A stretch of 15,664 bases of DNA from the NCBI GenBank assembly GCA_023443285.1, contig JAEZVB010000096.1, forward strand, positions 1 to 15,664, in the 5' to 3' direction. The notes under the pieces are model-generated. The model saw only the letters and a list, made by a program, of their open reading frames with translations, was not told the origin of the DNA and did no database searches. This document shows positions 7,772 to 14,450 of the stretch, piece after piece; the stretch's first letter is position 1, and each line of letters opens with the position of its first letter. This DNA is from Bacillota bacterium. Lineage in GTDB: Bacteria; Bacillota; Negativicutes; Sporomusales; Sporomusaceae. A program made the position numbers and the translations under genes.

Positions 7772-7800
7772 GGGACTTGGTACAAGCCAAGTCTTTTCTT
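7772..7800 (+). terminator. Second terminator-like hairpin upstream of the moeA operon
   Basis: GACTTGG and CCAAGTC form a 7-bp stem, extendable by two G-T pairs, around TACAAG, followed by TTTTCTT. Just upstream is a compact CCGG-CGT-CCGG element (7760-7770). A GGCTT at 7752-7756 could pair with AAGCC at 7784-7788 and compete with the terminator stem. It may be a simple terminator or part of an attenuating leader. Confidence 0.6.
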
Positions 7801-7953
7801 ATGTATTTTGCTTAATTATACAAGCAGGAATATTAATGCACTAACAAGAAAAAAGTATCGGTAAGGTATAGGCTTTTCTTTGTAATACTATTTTTATGAA
7901 AACAACAAAGGTAACTTTGATCAGAATAACCAACTGGGAGGCTTGTAGTTTTT
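7801..7953 (+). other. Leader/promoter region of the moeA-tup operon
   Basis: A+T-rich stretch before the first operon gene. The best promoter match is weak: TTGCTT (7808-7813), 17 nt, TATTAA (7831-7836). GGGAGG at 7936-7941 serves the next gene. No consensus promoter like those of mobA or valS was found, so expression may depend on an activator or on read-through. Confidence 0.3.
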
Positions 7954-8157
7954 ATGAAATCAATTGAAACATCTGAAATTATTAAAAACAAACTTATGAA
8001 GGTAGCGAAAAACGGCAAGTTAACTTGTACGGAGGCTCACCAGTTAGCCGAGGCCGAGGGTGTGTCACTGGTAACTATCGGCAAGGTAGCTACGGCCGTT
8101 GGGGTTAAAATTTGCGATTGCCAGTTAGGCTGTTTTGGTAAGTATAAGGAGCATTAA
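7954..8157 (+). CDS. Small conserved-looking protein with HTH-like fold and CxCxxxC tail
   Basis: A 67-aa cytoplasmic protein that I do not recognise by name. After a charged N-terminus, residues 22-53 look like a small helical bundle of helix-turn-helix type (TCTEAHQLAEAEGVSLVTIG followed by KVATAVGVKI). The C-terminus has CDCQLGCFG with Cys54, Cys56 and Cys60; another Cys sits at 25. Four cysteines in so small a protein could bind a metal or a thiol ligand. ATG 7954 has GGGAGG 12 nt upstream. The stop is 2 nt before moeA, so it is the first gene of the moeA-moeA-tupABC operon. A job in sensing or handling Mo/W, or in regulating this operon, is suggested by context only. Confidence 0.8.
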   Translation: MKSIETSEIIKNKLMKVAKNGKLTCTEAHQLAEAEGVSLVTIGKVATAVGVKICDCQLGCFGKYKEH

Positions 8158-8159
8158 TT

Positions 8160-9398
8160 ATGGAGTATTTCAATTGCATATCCTTACATGACGCCGAGCG
8201 CTTGATAATGAGTAAAATGGATGGGCTTTTGGTCGGAAACGAGCAAGTTTCTTTGGGCGAATCATTAGGTCGTATTGCGGCAAAAGATGTTGTAAATCAA
8301 GATGACTTGCCGCCGTTTAGCCGGTCAACTGTTGATGGCTTTGCAGTACGAGGTATGGATACGTTTGGGGCAAGTGAAGGTGTGCCTGCGTTATTTGATA
8401 TTGTTGGCGAAGTAGTAATGGGGCAGTCGGCAGTTACTCAGCTAAAACCTGGACAGGCTGTGGCTATACCCACTGGTGGTATGTTGCCAATGGGAGCAGA
8501 TGCTGTCGTCATGCTGGAGCATACAGAACGCCCTGATAATAGCAGCCTACTAGTTCTAAAAGCGGTTGCACCTGGAGAAAATGTTGTGGCTAAAGGTGAA
8601 GATATTAGTGCCGGACGCCTCCTGCTAAGCCAGGGACAAAAAATTATGCCGCCCGATATTGGAGCCTTGGCCGCAGGTGGCTGTGTAACAGTGACGGTAC
8701 GCCAGAGACCGGAGATCATAATTATTTCCACCGGCGATGAAGTGGTTGATGTAGCGTGTACCCCGGTAGATGGTCAAATTCGGGACATTAATTCATATGT
8801 GCTAGCGGCAATACTCGAAGATATAGGATGCAAAGTGAAACGTTATGGAATAGTAAAAGACCAATATGACGAATTGTTTGCGACATTAGCGCAGGCGGCA
8901 ACAGCATGCAATATGGTAATTGTATCAGGAGGCAGTTCGGTTGGAGTTAGAGATCATACTGTTAGAGTTATTAAAGAATTAGGTAAAGCTGATGTAATAT
9001 TTCATGGGCTGGCAGTAAAACCAGGTAAGCCCACAATTTTTGGCATGATTGGAAAAGTGCCGGTTTTTGGTCTGCCAGGGCATCCAGTGGCTGCGATGAC
9101 TGTTTGTAATCAAATAGTAAAACCGGCAGTACGAATTCTTCTTGGTCAGGTCAGTAAAGAGGTTTATGCTATTCCGGCGCGAATGTCACGCAGTATGGCT
9201 TCGGTACCTGGCAGAGATGATTTTATTAGAGTACAAATAATTAAGAAGTCTGGTGAATATTGGGCTGAACCAGTTTTGGGGAAATCAGGATTAATTAGTA
9301 CTATGTCTGCTGCGGACGGCATTGTACATATTGCGGCTGACAAAGGCGGTTTATATAGCGAGGAAATGGTGGAAGTGGAGCTTATTATAAAACAGTAA
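8160..9398 (+). CDS. moeA: Molybdopterin molybdenumtransferase MoeA
   Basis: Inserts molybdate or tungstate into adenylylated molybdopterin to form the active cofactor. The 412-aa protein is of normal MoeA length. Visible signatures are PPFSRSTVDGFAVRG near residues 56-70, PTGGMLPMGADAVVM near 102-116, GEDI near 145, STGDEVV near 193, SGGSSVG near 257, VKPGKPTIFG near 286 and GLPGHPVAA near 302. AAGGAG lies 8 nt before the ATG, inside the end of the preceding small gene. It is followed 2 nt later by a second, fused MoeA. Having two MoeA proteins is common in organisms that use both Mo and W, where one may serve each metal; which is which here cannot be read from sequence. Confidence 0.94.
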   Translation: MEYFNCISLHDAERLIMSKMDGLLVGNEQVSLGESLGRIAAKDVVNQDDLPPFSRSTVDGFAVRGMDTFGASEGVPALFDIVGEVVMGQSAVTQLKPGQAVAIPTGGMLPMGADAVVMLEHTERPDNSSLLVLKAVAPGENVVAKGEDISAGRLLLSQGQKIMPPDIGALAAGGCVTVTVRQRPEIIIISTGDEVVDVACTPVDGQIRDINSYVLAAILEDIGCKVKRYGIVKDQYDELFATLAQAATACNMVIVSGGSSVGVRDHTVRVIKELGKADVIFHGLAVKPGKPTIFGMIGKVPVFGLPGHPVAAMTVCNQIVKPAVRILLGQVSKEVYAIPARMSRSMASVPGRDDFIRVQIIKKSGEYWAEPVLGKSGLISTMSAADGIVHIAADKGGLYSEEMVEVELIIKQ

Positions 9399-9400
9399 GG

Positions 9401-11350
9401 ATGAGGCATTTGCAGAAAGTTAAAGCGTATCTAGATTGTCTGCCTCGGAAGCAGGCTGAGATGCTATGGTGGGAAAAACTTGGCGCTGTGGATTATTTCA
9501 CCGCTTTACTTGGCGAAGTAGTAAGTATTAATGAGGCGTTAGGGCGAGTAACCGCTCAGTGTGTGTATGCTAAGCAATCTGTGCCACACTACAATGGCTC
9601 GGCCATGGATGGTATTGCGGTACGGGCACAGGATACCTTTGGCGCAGGTGAAACTACTCCCAAAAAAATGCTTGTGCTAAAAGCCGGCGAGCCATTTGTA
9701 GATGCTGGTTGCTATATTGTAGATACTGGTGATCTGATGCCGCTAGGTACTAATGCAGTCATAATGGTTGAGGATGTACATTTGTCAGATGGCTATGCTG
9801 ATATTATTGCGGCGGCTGTGCCGTGGCAGCATGTTCGGGTTATTGGCGAAGATATTGTGGCAAATGAATTGGTTTTGCCGGAACATCATGTAATTACTCC
9901 CTCAGATATTGCAGCTTTGCTGGCTGCGGGGCTTGATAGTGTGGAAGTTGTCGCTAAGCCTAAAGTGACAGTTATTCCTACAGGCAGCGAATTAGTCGCG
10001 ACTCATCAGGAACTTAAACCAGGGGCAATTTTAGATGTTAATTCCCATATGTTATGTGCAGCGGTAGCCTCTTGGGGAGGTGAAGCGAAACGGCATGAGA
10101 TTGTTCCTGATGATTATCAAAAGATTAAAGCAGCTATTATTGATAGCCTGCAAGTCAGTGATATGGTCATTACTAATGCTGGAACTTCAGCAGGTACAGA
10201 AGACTTTACTGCCGATATACTATCTGAGTTGGGTGAGGTATTGGTTCATGGTGTAGCAATTAAACCAGGTAAGCCGGTAATACTAGCGCTTTGCCAGGGC
10301 AAGCCGGTTATCGGGCTGCCTGGATATCCGGTATCTGCCATGTTGACAGCAGATTTATTTGTGCGCAATGTGCTGTATGCCAGGCAGAAACTGCCTTTGC
10401 CAGAGACTGAAACAGTAGCAGCGACTATGTCCAGACAGGTTTACTCCCATATTGGTGTAGAAGAGTATATCAGGGTGTCGCTTGGCGAAGTACAGGGGAA
10501 AACGGTTGCTGCGCCGTTAGGACGCGGAGCTGGCTTAATAAGCTCATTAACCAAGGCGCAGGGGATGCTTGTTGTTAAAGAGACGATGGATGGATTGCCA
10601 GCGGGAACAGTAACAAATGTTAAACTATTTGGCAGGCAACAGGCCAGCAAAAATATTCTATCGGTAGGTAGTCATGACCTTGCACTTGAGATTCTAGGCG
10701 TTTTTTTGCGCCGGCAGGCTAACCTTTCGTTGTCTTGTGCTAATGTTGGCAGTATGGGGGGTATTATGGCAGTGCGCAATAATGAAACGCATATTGCGGG
10801 GATACATATGCTTGATGAAAAGACCGGTGAGTATAATGTGTCCTATGTCAATCGCTATTTAAAAAATAACCCATCTTGCTGCCTGGTGCATTTAGCCATG
10901 CGCGATCAAGGGTTAATGGTTATGCCGGGTAATCCCAAAGATATTCAGGGCCTGAGTGATTTACTTCGTTCAGATATTGAATACGTCAATCGCCAGCGGG
11001 GGGCGGGGACACGTATGTTGCTGGATTACCAGCTGCAAAAAATGAATATAGACGATAGAAAAATAGTAGGCTATGATAAAGAAGTAGGTACTCACATGGC
11101 AGTTGCGGCAACCATTGCAGGCGGTGCTGCTGATACTGGCATGGGTATATATGCCGCAGCTAAAGCGCTTGGACTAGATTTTATTGCGGTAGCTCAGGAA
11201 CAGTATGATCTTATTTTGAACTTTTCGCCTGAAGATGAAAGACTGGCGTTAATTATTAGGATTTTACAATCACCAGAATTTCGGCAGCAAGTGGAGGTGC
11301 TTGGTGGGTATGATTTGAAGCATGCAGGGAATTTGGTAGCGCTGAGTTGA
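9401..11350 (+). CDS. moeA: MoeA fused to a periplasmic-binding-protein-like domain
   Basis: A 649-aa two-domain protein. Residues 1 to about 410 are a MoeA metal-insertion enzyme: HYNGSAMDGIAVRAQD, DTGDLMPLGTNAVIMVED, GEDI, PTGSELV, NAGTSAGTEDF, GVAIKPGKPVI and GLPGYPVSA. From about 415 to the end is a cytoplasmic domain of the PBP-like/LysR-ligand-binding kind, with SVGSHDLALEIL, VNRQRGAGTRMLLDYQL and ATIAGGAADTGMGIYAAA. Such fusions are known in anaerobes; the C-domain could bind molybdate, tungstate or a cofactor precursor. There is no signal peptide. The start is uncertain: ATG 9401 lies 2 nt after moeA with no well-spaced ribosome site, whereas TTG 9410 has AAGGA 8 nt upstream; the difference is three residues. 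The next genes are tupABC, which favours tungstate as the ligand (inference). Confidence 0.9.
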   Translation: MRHLQKVKAYLDCLPRKQAEMLWWEKLGAVDYFTALLGEVVSINEALGRVTAQCVYAKQSVPHYNGSAMDGIAVRAQDTFGAGETTPKKMLVLKAGEPFVDAGCYIVDTGDLMPLGTNAVIMVEDVHLSDGYADIIAAAVPWQHVRVIGEDIVANELVLPEHHVITPSDIAALLAAGLDSVEVVAKPKVTVIPTGSELVATHQELKPGAILDVNSHMLCAAVASWGGEAKRHEIVPDDYQKIKAAIIDSLQVSDMVITNAGTSAGTEDFTADILSELGEVLVHGVAIKPGKPVILALCQGKPVIGLPGYPVSAMLTADLFVRNVLYARQKLPLPETETVAATMSRQVYSHIGVEEYIRVSLGEVQGKTVAAPLGRGAGLISSLTKAQGMLVVKETMDGLPAGTVTNVKLFGRQQASKNILSVGSHDLALEILGVFLRRQANLSLSCANVGSMGGIMAVRNNETHIAGIHMLDEKTGEYNVSYVNRYLKNNPSCCLVHLAMRDQGLMVMPGNPKDIQGLSDLLRSDIEYVNRQRGAGTRMLLDYQLQKMNIDDRKIVGYDKEVGTHMAVAATIAGGAADTGMGIYAAAKALGLDFIAVAQEQYDLILNFSPEDERLALIIRILQSPEFRQQVEVLGGYDLKHAGNLVALS

Positions 11351-11393
11351 TACCGCCTAGGATTTATAAATTACAATAGGAGAGTGTGTATAA

Positions 11394-12278
11394 ATGAATA
11401 AAAAGAACAGTAGAAATTTACTGGCAATACTTCTTATTGGTTTAATGATAATAACGTTAGCAGGCTGTGGAGGAAAGACTGATAAGGCTGAAAACCAACC
11501 GCCAAAACCGGCAGTTCCAGAAGTAATACTTGCCACTACTACCAGTACCCAAGATAGTGGTTTATTGGATGTGCTTATTCCCGTTTTTGAGAAAAAGACA
11601 GGTTATAAAGTAAAAACCATTGCTGTTGGCACTGGACAGGCCTTGGCTATGGGAGAAAAGGGCGAAGCTGATGTACTTTTGGTGCATGCGCCAGATGCAG
11701 AGAAAAAGGTTGTTGCCAGTGGGGCGGCTATCAATCGTCTGATGGTTATGCATAATGATTTCATCATTGTCGGCCCTGCTGATGATGTGGCACATAGTAA
11801 AGGGCAGGCCGTTTCTGCAGCCATGGCAGCTATCGCCAAAGCCCAGGTACCGTTTATTTCGCGTGGCGATAAGTCTGGCACCCACCAGATGGAACAAAAG
11901 CTTTGGAAGCAGGCTGGTGTAGCACCAGCTGGTGCTTGGTACCAGGAAGTTGGTGCAGGTATGGGACAGACGTTACAGGTTGCTAATGAGAAAAAAGGTT
12001 ATACTTTGACAGATCGAGCTACTTTTTTAGCACAAAAGAAAAATTTGGCATTAGAGGTACTAGTTGAAGGCGATGCAAAGTTATTAAATGTTTATCATGT
12101 AATGGAAGTTAATCCTGCAAAATATGCAAAAGTGAATAACGCCGGCGCGAAAGCTTTTAGCGCTTTTCTCCTGTCAAGTGAAGGGCAAGGTTTGATTAGT
12201 ACTTTTGGTAAAGATAAGTTTGGACAACCGTTATTTTTTGCCGATGCTGGAAAAACCGATAAGGATTTTGGATTATAA
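11394..12278 (+). CDS. tupA: Tungstate ABC transporter, substrate-binding lipoprotein TupA
   Basis: Captures tungstate outside the membrane and delivers it to TupBC. The 294-aa precursor has a lipoprotein signal peptide with lipobox LAGC and lipidated Cys25, then a short charged linker. The mature part begins with the TupA signature ATTTSTQDSGLLDVLIPVFE. Other family segments are GTGQALAMGEKGEADVLLVH, SRGDKSGTHQMEQKLWKQAG and the TDRATFLA block. TAGGAGAG at 11377-11384 places the ATG. The 43-nt gap to the fused moeA is the longest inside the operon and holds no obvious promoter. The motif set distinguishes it from molybdate-binding ModA and from WtpA. Confidence 0.94.
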   Translation: MNKKNSRNLLAILLIGLMIITLAGCGGKTDKAENQPPKPAVPEVILATTTSTQDSGLLDVLIPVFEKKTGYKVKTIAVGTGQALAMGEKGEADVLLVHAPDAEKKVVASGAAINRLMVMHNDFIIVGPADDVAHSKGQAVSAAMAAIAKAQVPFISRGDKSGTHQMEQKLWKQAGVAPAGAWYQEVGAGMGQTLQVANEKKGYTLTDRATFLAQKKNLALEVLVEGDAKLLNVYHVMEVNPAKYAKVNNAGAKAFSAFLLSSEGQGLISTFGKDKFGQPLFFADAGKTDKDFGL

Positions 12279-12290
12279 GAGGATGTAGGG

Positions 12291-12995
12291 ATGGACAATA
12301 TTTTTTCAGGGCTGATTCAGGCACTATATCTGCTAGTACATGGTGATGCTGAGGTTTATGAGGTTGCTCTTTTGACCATCAAAGTTTCTGGGACTGCAAC
12401 TTTACTCAGTATAGCCATTGGAGTTCCTATCGGTTTATGGTTAGCTTTGAAAGAATTCCCAGGGAAACGTTTTTGCCTTAGTCTAATCAACTTTGGCATG
12501 GGCTTACCGCCCGTGGTTGTAGGCTTACTGGTTAGTTTATTTTTATGGCGCTACGGTCCACTAGGGATGTTAGGATTAATGTACACAGTCTGGGCGATGA
12601 TTATCGCTCAGGCTGTGATTGCCAGCCCTATTATAGCCGGGTTGAGTTTTGCCGCGCTGAGTGGGCTTAATCCTAAATTGCGCTTGCAGTTATTATCGCT
12701 TGGTGCTACCGAGTGGCAAGCGAACTGGCTATTAATTAAAGAGGCTAAATTAGGCTTAATGGCAGCGGTTATGGCAGGTTTCGGCGGCGTAGTTTCAGAG
12801 GTTGGAGCATCGATGATGGTAGGCGGTAATATTAAAGGTCAGACTAGAGTACTTACTACTGCTACTGTTATGGAAGTTGGTAAAGGCAATTACGATGTTG
12901 CCTTGGCACTTAGTTTTGTTTTGTTGATTGTCGTCTATGGGATAGTAGCGTTATTAACTTATTTGCAGAATAGTGGAAAGCGAGATGACGCATGA
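12291..12995 (+). CDS. tupB: Tungstate ABC transporter, permease TupB
   Basis: Membrane channel subunit of 234 aa. About five hydrophobic segments are visible, for instance around residues 32-50, 61-82, 88-122, 160-180 and 200-225. The EAA-type cytoplasmic loop that contacts the ATPase is seen at LGATEWQANWLLIKEAKLG, followed by GGVVSEVGASMMVGGNI, typical of TupB. It starts 12 nt after tupA, preceded by an AGAGGA site, and its TGA stop overlaps the ATG of tupC (ATGA), so tupB and tupC are translationally coupled. Confidence 0.93.
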   Translation: MDNIFSGLIQALYLLVHGDAEVYEVALLTIKVSGTATLLSIAIGVPIGLWLALKEFPGKRFCLSLINFGMGLPPVVVGLLVSLFLWRYGPLGMLGLMYTVWAMIIAQAVIASPIIAGLSFAALSGLNPKLRLQLLSLGATEWQANWLLIKEAKLGLMAAVMAGFGGVVSEVGASMMVGGNIKGQTRVLTTATVMEVGKGNYDVALALSFVLLIVVYGIVALLTYLQNSGKRDDA

Positions 12996-14068
12996 GACAA
13001 ATTCTACTAGAGTTAGCTGATATTAGCGTTGTTCGCAATAAACGCCAAACCTTACATATTGAAACATTGTCGATAGCGGCCGGTGATATTGTTGCTGTTG
13101 TCGGGTCTAATGGTGCTGGTAAAAGCACACTCTTACAGTTAATAAATATGCATTTGGCATATCAAACCGGCAAAATGGTTTTGTTTGGGCAAGATGTTGC
13201 CAGAGCGGATAAACATGTGTTGCGTCAACGGTCGTCAATGGTGTTTCAAGAGACCCTGCTTTTGGATGATACGGTATATAATAATGTAGCATTAGCGCTA
13301 CGCTTCCGCGGCATGCCTGAGCGAGAGATACAAGCCAAAGTAAATAAGGCGTTAGCGGATTTTCATTGTGATCATTTGGCGAATCGGATGGCACGTAAAT
13401 TATCAGGCGGAGAAGCGCAGCGAGTATGTCTGGCGCGTGCCTTGGTATATGAGCCTGAACTATTATTATTGGACGAACCGTTTGCAGCACTTGATTCACC
13501 GACTCGCAATACCTTGCTGGCAGAATTAAGAATGGTAGCTATTGCGCGAGGCACTACGGTAATATTAGTTAGTCATAGTTTTAATGATGTTTTGTATTTT
13601 GCCGAACGAGTGGTGGTATTGCAGGACGGGTATATTGTTCAAGACGATACGCCTGAAGTAATTTTACGACGCCCGGTCAATGCGATAATCGCCAGTTTAA
13701 TCGGGATGGACAATATTATACCCTGCCTGGTTGAAAGGCAGGGTGATGATACATTTATAAAACTGAGTAATGGTGTTTGTTTTGCCTGGGAGAAAGAGGT
13801 TCGAGCGGCAGTGACAGCCTGCTGCTTTCCGGGAGATGCTCTGTATATAGTAGATGAACAATCAGCTGTTCGGCAGGATCATTCATTGATGGCTGGAGAA
13901 GGGATTGTTTCACAAATTGTACCGGGAATTGGGATGTACCGTATTATGGTAGAAACGAAAGGCTTATCTCTGATCGTGCGTGTTCCGCGGGAACAAATTG
14001 GCGTCAAAGTATCCGTCGGGATGCACCTCAAGATAGCATTTAATCCTAAGGAAGCCCAACTAGTATGA
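12992..14068 (+). CDS. tupC: Tungstate ABC transporter, ATP-binding protein TupC
   Basis: ATPase that powers tungstate uptake. The 358-aa protein has Walker A GSNGAGKST (residues 38-46), a Q-loop at MVFQET, the ABC signature LSGGEAQRVCLARAL, Walker B LLLLDEPFAAL and an H-loop at LVSHS. After the ATPase core (about 235 residues) a C-terminal extension of about 120 residues contains a TOBE-type oxyanion-binding region (GEGIVSQIVPGIGMYRIMV and the part after it). This may let the transporter sense cytoplasmic tungstate or molybdate, as in ModC-type proteins; that is inference. The start overlaps the tupB stop. It is the last gene of the operon. No strong terminator follows; only an imperfect hairpin without a T-tract is present near 14082-14105. 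Confidence 0.93.
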   Translation: MRQILLELADISVVRNKRQTLHIETLSIAAGDIVAVVGSNGAGKSTLLQLINMHLAYQTGKMVLFGQDVARADKHVLRQRSSMVFQETLLLDDTVYNNVALALRFRGMPEREIQAKVNKALADFHCDHLANRMARKLSGGEAQRVCLARALVYEPELLLLDEPFAALDSPTRNTLLAELRMVAIARGTTVILVSHSFNDVLYFAERVVVLQDGYIVQDDTPEVILRRPVNAIIASLIGMDNIIPCLVERQGDDTFIKLSNGVCFAWEKEVRAAVTACCFPGDALYIVDEQSAVRQDHSLMAGEGIVSQIVPGIGMYRIMVETKGLSLIVRVPREQIGVKVSVGMHLKIAFNPKEAQLV

Positions 14069-14128
14069 TACACCTTAGCTAATTCCAAATTTTTCATTTG
14101 TGGAACATGTTCTTCCGGCCGTGAAATG

Positions 14129-14157
14129 TTGACATCACCTACTGGGAAAAGTATAAT
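14129..14157 (+). promoter_or_regulatory. Consensus sigma-A promoter of the valS leader
   Basis: TTGACA (14129-14134) and TATAAT (14152-14157) with a 17-nt spacer match the consensus exactly. The transcript would start near 14164. A 10-bp palindrome GAACATGTTC lies at 14103-14112, upstream of the -35 box. Confidence 0.92.
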
Positions 14158-14163
14158 AAACTC

Positions 14164-14419
14164 AACTGTATACTAAAGAATGGCGAAGAATGGAAAAGTA
14201 GGCTGACGTGTCTGTTCAGAGAGGGAATCCATGGCTGAAAGGTTCCTCTGTACGTAAGTTGAAGGTCATCCAGGAGCCGCCTCGCTGAATCTATTAGTAA
14301 GCGTGGCCGGGTTGCCCCGTTATGGCAGTGCGAGTGTCCGGGCTGTTTTATGCCGGAAATCAAGGTGGTATCGCGGAAGTTAAGTTCTTTCGTCCTTATA
14401 TGGATGAAAGGCTTTTTTT
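14164..14419 (+). promoter_or_regulatory. T-box riboswitch (tRNA-Val sensing) controlling valS
   Basis: Leader of about 256 nt that reads uncharged tRNA and decides between termination and valS expression. Stem I shows the CAGAGAGGGAA/TTCCTCTG pairing with the GCTGAAAGG apical segment. By position, the specifier is GTC at 14265-14267, a valine codon, inside GAAGGTCATCC. A GTA at 14254-14256 is a less well placed alternative. The T-box core AAGGTGGTATCGCG (14362-14375) has the TGGT bulge that pairs with the ACCA end of the tRNA. A terminator follows directly and valS begins 32 nt after it. The 3' half has a second copy after mobA. Confidence 0.93.
14387..14419 (+). terminator. T-box-controlled terminator upstream of valS
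   Basis: CTTTCGTCC and GGATGAAAG form a 9-bp stem with one G-T pair around TTATAT, then GC and seven T. Its 5' side follows the T-box core, the usual arrangement for a mutually exclusive antiterminator. Confidence 0.92.
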
Positions 14420-14450
14420 ATTAATAAAGAAGTGTTATCAAGGAGGCATT

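Noticed and set aside
14082..14105. Terminator after tupC
   Set aside because: The TTCC-AAAT / ATTT-GT-GGAA pairing is imperfect and has no T-tract, so I did not call it.
14103..14112. Palindrome GAACATGTTC as a LexA/SOS box
   Set aside because: Gram-positive LexA sites have four bases between GAAC and GTTC; here there are only two, and the downstream gene is valS under T-box control.
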